A stretch of DNA of 64,000 nt from Elgaria multicarinata webbii (Eukaryota > Chordata > Lepidosauria > Squamata > Anguidae), in contig NC_086172.1 in assembly GCF_023053635.1 (NCBI RefSeq), forward strand, positions 16,521,501-16,585,500. Direction: 5' to 3'. Position 1 is the stretch's first letter. Every line of letters begins with the position of its first letter. The position numbers and the translations under genes are program-made. Shown in pieces: positions 23,501 to 32,500 of the stretch. Under the pieces are notes generated by a model. That model was not told the origin of the DNA, did not search any database, and worked only from the letters and a program-made list of their open reading frames with translations.

Positions 23501-26500
23501 ATCTGTAAGGACACCAAGTTTCATGTTTCTATCTCGAAAAATAAGAAAGTTCTAGGTATTTATTTCTCCTAATGCAAGGCTATGGGGAAAATCATCCGAA
23601 TCTCACTTTGGATCTGGGTGCTGCTACCCACAAAGCCTGCTACCCCTTCCTGATTTTTATTTCAAAACAATAAAATTTATTATTTTTTTAAGAAGTTGCC
23701 AAGCAAATGCTGCAAAGTGAGCTCAGATGCATTGTTAGGAAATTAAGATGTTGGGTGGCTAGAGACCGGTGGTGTGCGTGGGCTGCCCAGTAAAAGTATG
23801 GAAAAGCAAAAGAGGCTGCCACCACTGCCTGGTAAATGACAGGAGGAAGAAAGCAGGGCAGTGGCAGTGATGAGGTGACCAGAGGAGGAGGAAGGCATGG
23901 ATATCAGGAAGAAGGGTGGGGCAATGGGGAGCAGGGGAAGATGAGTTGTTGATAGAAAGAAAAGGTAGCCACGGATATGCAGGCATAGAGACTGGGTTCG
24001 GACGACACAGTCGTCAAAGGTAGATTATCTCCATCTACACTTGCAGCATTTCCCCCTTTTTTAGTCTTCTAATTTTCCACGTCACTCCATCTATGCTTAT
24101 GCGAGGATTTAAAGATCAATTTTCTTGGTAATTGTCCAAACATTCTCTTACCATAACCGAATTCTTTTAGCTGTTCTTGGATTTGTGCATTTGTAGGTTT
24201 CATTGTACTGCCCTGCAACTTAACAAAGAATTACTGTTCTTTGTTGCTTCTTTACCATTATTGAGGCTAACAATATATCAGGCTTATTTCCTGCCTCAAA
24301 ATATTTTTGCCTATTAAAGGCCATAGCTCTTTCTGTATAAAGGTTGTTTGGTTAATTCCTAAGCTTGCCATTCTCAACTGAGTCATAATTTCTCTCAAAG
24401 GAATATTTTTATGACCCTCCTTTAGTGTTGTCATTGCCGCTTTTCCGTATATTCCAAGAGACTTAATTTGAAATGATGCTGAAATTGAGAATACACTGCC
24501 CTGTCAGGACCTCTTCTTTTGATAACAGACTCGTCGAAGTATGGGGTTTGCTAAACATCTTCGTGTGGTGGGAGACATGTTTAGAACCAAATATTTAAAC
24601 TCTACTGATGAGAAGGATGTGACGCAGTACATGGAGGACTGGACAAAGATGAAGGTAAAATAATTTCCAGACTGCTATTGACTTAATTGTACTGGACGCC
24701 TTTACTACTTTCTGTTTCGATTATCCTTCTGTTGTTACTACACGGCCCAGTGTAATTTCGATCACTGTGGGGCTCATATAATGGATGTTTTAAACATGTG
24801 ACTGTTTCAAAGTGTTATAAGATATAGAAAGGGAAATTTAATTTGCCTTGCATGCTTCTCATCAGGGGATGGAGAGTATTCTGAGTAGGTTACTTCCACT
24901 TAAGCCAAAGGAAAGCTCTTTCAAATTTTACCAGAACTTCAGCCCTTCACATGGGAGGGTCCCAGCCCAGTTCCAGGATGGAAAAAAAATGAAGAAGGAG
25001 GGGATAAGACAGTGGGTCAACCTCAGGATTCAAATGATTTTACACTGAAATTCCCAGGAGCCAAACCCTAACCACTCCAACCTATGTTTTGGGCTGCATT
25101 AATAGAAGTATAGCTTCCAAATCACGTGAGGTACTGGTTCCTCTCTATTCGGCCCTGGTTAGGCCTCATCTAGAGTATTGCGTCCAGTTCTGGGCTCCAC
25201 AATTCAAGAAGGACGCAGATAAGCTGGAGCGTGTTCAGAGGAGGGCAACCAGGATGGTCAGGGGTCTGGAAACAAAGCCCTATGAAGAGAGACTGAAACA
25301 ACTGGGCATGTTTAGCATGGAGAAGAGAAGATTGAGGGGAGATATGATAGCACTCTTCAAATACTTCAAAGGTTGTCACACAGAGGAGGGCCAGGATCTC
25401 TTCTCGATCCTCCCAGAGTGCAGGACACGGAATAACAGGCTCAAGTTAAAGGAAGCCAGATTCCGTCTGGACATCAGGAAAAACTTCCTGACTGTTAGAG
25501 AAGTACGACAATAGAATCAGTTACCTAGGGAGGTTGTGGTCTCTCCCACACTAGAGGCCTTCAAGAGGCAGCTGCACAACCATCTGTCAGGGATGCTTTA
25601 GGGTGGATTCCTGCATTGAGCAGGGGGTTGGACTCGATGGCCTTGTAGGCCCCTTCCAGCTCTGCCATTATATGATTCTATGAAGAGCAGAAAGATACCA
25701 ACAGGTGCAGGCCATCCATATAGATGAACTAGGCAGGCACCTAAAGCACCAAGTTACATGGGCTGCCATACCCAGAAAAAAAAACCCCAACCCCAAAATG
25801 AAGATGTCGTTATGTCAGTTCCCATACATGTACGGAGGGAATATGACGAAGAATGTGGAGGAGAGCGAGGAACCAACTGGGAATGGTGGGGCTAAATCAG
25901 GCTGCCTTCCTGCCATCTTTGGGACTCGGTCCCCTCTTAAGCGACATGGGATTTCCTCCTGTTCCGAGTTGGAGGCAGGGATTGAGAGGCCCCCGTGAGG
26001 GCATGGATGCAACCAGGATCCTTCTTCTAGGCCTGTGCTCATCCCTGTTGTAGTTTTTATCAGACCCTCTGTGCTGATTTGGTGCTTAGTGAAAACAAAA
26101 GCATTTTGGGCTCATTATTATAAACGACGATATTTCTGGTTCTGGAGATGCCTCTTCATTAAATGGAAAATAGGGGCCAAATGTTTCCCAGTTTATCAAA
26201 AACTTCCACCTAGATCTGCCTTTGGGGTTTGGGGGCGGGGGCGCTGCTTGTATGGTTTGCCTAGGGCGCCAGTTGCAGGCAGCCAGTCTAGGGCTGCCTC
26301 TGATACCAACATAAATCCCATTCTGTTTCCTGACTCCTAGCTGAGCAGAGAAGAGGAAGCTGCCCCCGCTGGACTAGAAGGTACATAAGGAAGCCAGCTC
26401 CCAGAGAGAGAACGATCAGAGCGAGGGAACAGGGAGAGCAAACATGAGTTTGTCAGGAGGAGTTCGGCAGGGGAGGGTCAACGGGGAGCTCCATAACAAA

Positions 26501-29500
26501 ACATTGTGTTCTTGTAACACATACCCATATAGTACAGGATTCTGTTGTTAACCTTCAGGGAGGTCAGGGCAAAGCATAGGCTATTCCAGTACAGTAAGGA
26601 AGGCAGAAACTAAAAGTGACTATGGACAGGGTGACCTGCAAGGTGTGTGAACGTTTGTGTTCCTGTCTGAGATCAACATGGCATACATGTGCAACCTAGT
26701 TGCACTTTTGGAAGAAAAAGTGAGTGTATTTGCGTGATGAGTGGCCACCCTCCAAGGAATAAGAGAAGACGAAGAGTTCTTAGACAGAACGGTGGAACAT
26801 CAACAGCAGAGAGAAGCACAGGAGGTGGAAGGTGAACAGCAAGTTGAAGCAGAAGTGGGGAATGCTGAAGTGTGGAAAGCCAGTGAAGAGGGAAAAGGGT
26901 GACAGTTAAGAGCAGAAGAATTAGAAGACACACTGCACCAGTGGAATCACTAGAGCTATGTAACCGCTACTGGAAGATGAGACTGGAGGACAGTCAGGAG
27001 AGGAAGAATTACAGAGGACTCCATGCAACAGTGAGCAAAAGGCAAAAGGCCAGTCAAGAAGAGGGAACAATACCAAGGCCTACAACAAGAAGCAGAAAGA
27101 GTAGTCATTGTGGGAGACTCCCTGCTGCGTGGGATTGAAACTCAGGTATGTTGTGAAGACCCATAGACTTGCCAGACATGCTGTCTCCCTGGAGGACAGG
27201 TTAGAGACACGACTGAAGGGTTGTCAAAGCTCATAAAGCCCACTGACACATATTCTTTTCTTCTCATCCATGTGGGAACAGATAATGCGGACCTACAAAG
27301 AAATCACGTCAGACTTTGAAGCTCTGGGAAGGAAACTCAAGAACTTTGGGGCCCAGGTAGCTTTCTCATCCATCCTCCCAGTTCTTGGAAGAGGAATAGA
27401 AAGGGAAAGAAAAATACTCCAGGTGAACGACTGGATACAAAGGTGGTGCCAACGTGAGAGATTCGGATTCTGGGACCATGGGCTACGCTACTTGGAAGAT
27501 GGACTGATGGCAAGGCATGGGTTGCACCTCACAAGGGCTGGGAAGAAGGTGTTTGGCCACAGCATGAAGAACTTGATGGATGAAGGCTTATGCACTGTAA
27601 CCATGGTATTCTTCTTGATCATATATCTGGATTGAACTTGGGAGTGGTTCCAATCCTGTCTGGAGGAGCGAGCTCAGAAGGTGGTGCAGGGGGTTTCTAT
27701 TCTACCCCATGGCCATTAGCCTGTGGGGCGCCTCAACGCTCTATCTTGTCCGCCATGCTTTTTAACATCTACATGAAACCACTGGGGGAAATCATCAGGA
27801 CGTTTGGGCTAAAGTGTCATCAGTATGCGGATGATACTCAGCTCTACCTCTCGTTTCCAGCTGCACATCCCAGGGAGGCTGTGGAACCCTTGAACCAGTG
27901 TCTGGGGGCTGCCTTGGCATAGATGAGGGTGAACAAGCTGAAACTTAATCTGGATAAGATGGAGATACTGTGGGTTCAGATGGAGGTTTACAACTGCTCT
28001 TAGATGGGGCTGCCCTCCCCCTAAAAGACCAAGTATGCAGTTTGGGAGTCCTTCCGGACTCTGAACATACTGGGGGAAGCCCAGGAGTGCATTCTACCAG
28101 CTTAGGCTGGTACGCCAGCTGAGGCCCTATCTGGAGAGGACGGACCTGGCCTCAGTTATCCACGCACTAGTCATGTCCAGGCTGGACTGCTGTAATGGGC
28201 TGTATGTGGGGCTCCCTTTGAAGATAGTTCGGAAGTGGCGCAGAAAACAACTGCCTGAATATTGGTGGGGGCAAGGGGATTTGACCACGTAATGCCTATA
28301 CTGTGCCAGCTTCACTGGTTACCTGTGTGTTTCAAAGTGCCGTTTTTGACCTTTAAAGCCCTAAACGGTTTGGGACCAAGTTACTCGAAGGACTGCCTTC
28401 ACTCATATCAGCCTGCCCACACTTTAAGGTCAGAAACAGAGGACCTTCTGATTTGCCCACTGGTGAGAGAAATTAGGTGGGCGTCCACACGGGAGAGGGC
28501 CTTCTCTGCAGTGGCCCCAAACCTCTGGAACAAACTTCCATTGGAGATCCGACATGCACCTTCCTTGCAGGCTGTCAAGAAGGCCTTCGCATGATGAGTA
28601 TTATTATTGCTGTTATTGTTATTAATGCTGCTATTGTTGTTCCTGCTGGTTTTATTATTGGTTTTATTATTTTAATTGCTGTTTTATTGCTTTTGATATT
28701 TTTAACAGTTGATTGCTTTTAATATTTTATGTATTTTGTTGTTGTTAGCCGCCTTGTGAGGGCTTCTGCACTGAAAGGCGGCCAAGAAATGTTTTAAATA
28801 AATAAATAAAATACAGAACCTGTGTTTGTGTACAGAAACATTTTCTCACTGAATCAATGCCATTTTATTTTAGTTTCAGCATGTATTGGTTCTTCTATGC
28901 TAGGTAAAGTTGGGCACGGCCATAGGTGGCCCATACCTTGGAGTTCACCTCAGACGCAAAGACTTCATCTGGGGTCACAGGAACGACGTGCCCAGCATCC
29001 AGGGAGCAGTGAAGAAAATCCACAGCCTTTTGAAATTACATAAACTTGAGAGAGTTTTTGTAGCCACCGATGCCATTGCGGAAGGTATGTCGTTTTTTCA
29101 AACCAGCTTAATTTTGTTCTAAACTAAAAAAAAAAATGACCAGTGTGGATAGCAAGAATCCCTATTAAAGGTCATATTAGTGCTGGAAAAGAAATCATTT
29201 CGTGAGACACATTTGAAGGGCCTAGGCAAGAGAAGCACGAGGGAGAGGTTGCAATGCCTAGTGAAGTGTTTAAGTTGTTTGTCACTGAACAGCAACTACC
29301 ACCATTCCCAAAAGTTTAAAGATGGCATTACTATTATTATTTATTTATTTTTATTTATTTATTTTTATTATTATTTATTTATATAGCACCATCGATGTAC
29401 ATGGTGCTGTACAGATAACACAGTAAATAGCAAGACCCTGCCGCATACAAGAGATGGTTGCCTGCAGCATCTGGATGTGGCCTAGTACTAGGCATCTCAT

Positions 29501-32500
29501 GATGATCTAGGCCCTACATTCCATGATGGCCTTAGTGAACTTTGAACCTGGCAAAGCTTGAGGACACCTTTTGAACTCTTCCATTTATCACCTGATGCCA
29601 TCAATTACCTCTTTAGTCTCAACTCCTTCAACAGTTTACATCTAGACTTGTGTTCTTTCTGGACCATTTTGTTTTACCATCTTGCAATGAAGCAAAATCT
29701 TCCAGACTAATCATGGTTTTCGCTGCTTTGTAAGCAAACCAATTGATCAATTAAATGCTTTTATGGGGCGATGATCTCCTGCAGTAGTCTTCAGAAGCAG
29801 CCCAGCCTGCAACACTGGACTCATTTTTAACTTTTTTTTTTTTAACTGCATATGCCCAGAGTTTCTCCATTGCTTTCTCTATATCTCTTTTTTCCTATTC
29901 TCTCCTTTTTTCTTCTTCTCTTCAAAAAGCCTTAAAAAAATAAGAAAAAGAAAACAGTGGTTCTGCTTCTTGTATGATCCGCTTTAGGGTGGGGTGTGAC
30001 CTACCAGTTGAAGACCAGTGATTTAGTATACCTTTCAGAGACGGAAGAGTTGAAGAGGCTGCTTCCAGAGATGGTGAGGTTTGAACCTACATGGGAGGAA
30101 GTGGAACTCTACAAAGATGGAGGAATAGCAATTATTGACCAGTGGATATGTGCACATGCAAGGTAACTTCATTGTTTTTTGTTACATTTCTACATGAGCA
30201 GCCTCCAAGCATACATGTACACTTATCCCCATAAGATCACAAATAAAGAGAAATGGGTTTATAATTGGCAGCAATAGCTTTATTTGCACTGATGTAGAGA
30301 CAGCTCTTCATGAATGGGAACGATTTTTCACACACAGACTGGGTTCGAACGACACGTTAGTCAACGGTTGACTAAATAGTCAATCATTTCTTAAACGGTC
30401 AACTGTTGACTATTGTGTCATCTGTTGTGGGGGGGGGTAAACACCCCATGGTTGGTTATTTCCAAGAAACAGCTAACCAAGAGAACTACGGCTGTACAGA
30501 GTTGACTGTTCGCACAACCTTTGGTTAGCATGCCATCTGTTGGGCTTCGTTGACTTCTTCACAGCGTTGAGTTGATTATTTTCACCGGGCACAGAGCGGA
30601 GGAAGCAGCGCCAACCACTCTGCTACACCCAACTCAACTTGATTCCGAAATCTACCTAGCAACAGATTGAGAGCACAGCCCTCCTTGCCCCGCCCCTTTC
30701 CCACACAGTGATGAGACTTCCGTCCCTGCAGTGGACAAGCAGTGATCTCCCCATCTCCGCCTGCTTCCCTGGCTTTTTCAAATCACTTCCTCCCCTCCTG
30801 TGCTGTGAAGTCCAATGGTATCCCATCCACCCTGCTCCAGTGTTCTCCCACCCATGAAAAGATGTACAACTGTCAGACGCTCTACAGAGCGGGGCGGGGA
30901 GAGGAGTGAGCATGCACTTCTGAATACATGCCTAACCCTCCACCAAAAACTGGGAACTTCACACGCTCCAACAAACCCTCTGCCCAAGAAGCACCTGCCA
31001 CGTTTACGCATGTAGAACAGCATCAACACCTTCCCCCTTCTGAAACACAGCCAGAAGCTGCTGTTCGCAGTGACAGCAATCAGAACCGCCTTCTGTCCCC
31101 CTCGTCCCTCCAGCTTCACCCTCTTTCCTAAGCCATGCCAAATGGCCTTTGCTGGGGCGCACGAGGGCGATCCAGGCGAAGAAACATCACCGTGCCCCGA
31201 CGCCACCTGTGTTTGTTGTGCGTTACTTATGAAAGTATTCAGAACACTCCGTTGGGCCTTCATCTTCGCTCTGCAAGCACCCCCTCCCTGCTCCAGTGTC
31301 CACGGTTAGTTCACACAGCTCTCTCCAGGTCCCTAATCTGTACTCCCCCGCTGCTGAGGATCCTGCCTGGCAGATGACGATGGCAGCTTCTCACTGACCT
31401 TGCAGATTGCCACCTTGGCCAGCACAGATCCCAGCAGCCAGGAGATCACGGATAGCCAGGCCGAGGGAATGGGATCACAGATACTTTCCTCTGAAGACCT
31501 ACTCTCAGGGTGACCTCCCCCCACTCAAGAGCCTTTTGACTCGCCAATGGAGGTACCCCAGGATGCCAAGGCCACCATTAGAATGCAGCACTGGTCTGAA
31601 GCAGAGGTGGGCACATTCGTTGAACTATGGAGCATCCCAGAGGCCAAAGCAATCAGGGCCACTGCCAGGCATGACAACCTCTGCCCCTGGCTCCCCAGTG
31701 AGATGAAGCCACAAGGGTACGGCCGCACACCCAAGCTGTTCCAGGACAAGCTACATGGGCTCAAGAAGAAGTTTAAGGAGGTTGTGCCACACTACAAGAG
31801 GAACGGAGGTGAACCACGTGCCACGCTATTCTATGATGAGCTGGCATGGCTCCTGGAAGAACTCCACGACGTGCCAGGATATGCCATGGGAAGTGGGGAT
31901 GCCCTATCCCCCCTCCACCAACACCCCCTCCTCAGCTCAGGATGACACCTCCAGTAGCCCTGACAGGGAGCAACAAACTAAGGCCTTCAGCTGCACACAG
32001 TGTCCCCTCATCAGTATGCCCGCACAGAAGGCAGCATGGTGCACACCCACCCTTGGCCACAGTCATGGCCATGCCCCTGCTGAAGATGTTTACGGCTTTA
32101 AAGGTCAGCATCAACACTTTGACTCAGGCCGGAAACTGACTGTCAAGAAATGCAGTTGGCGCACCGTTGGTGTAATAAGATTTATTTATTTATTATTGAC
32201 ATTTCTATACCACCCAATAGCCAAAGCTCTCTTCGTTAAAATGGCCAGTCCCAGTAAACTCTGTAGCAGCTCTGTTCTGCATTGACACTTTAACCTGGTG
32301 GGAGGTTATCAGTGCATGGATAGCTGTAGCAGGGCTATTTCTGTCCAGATAGGGTCAGAGTTGGTATATCAGCCAAAGCTGAGAAATGGCACTTCATGCC
32401 ACTGAGGCCTTGAATGACTGAGTTGGATCTATGTGCACCCCTAGGCTACAAACTTGATCCTATGACCCTACCTATATCTGAGGCCCTTTCTACACCTACA

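Noticed and set aside
30778-31263. 161-codon reverse frame upstream of the Myb/SANT-like frame
   Set aside because: No recognisable domain; low-complexity hydrophobic and basic stretches in a repeat-rich intron. It may be part of the same mobile element but is not supportable as a gene.
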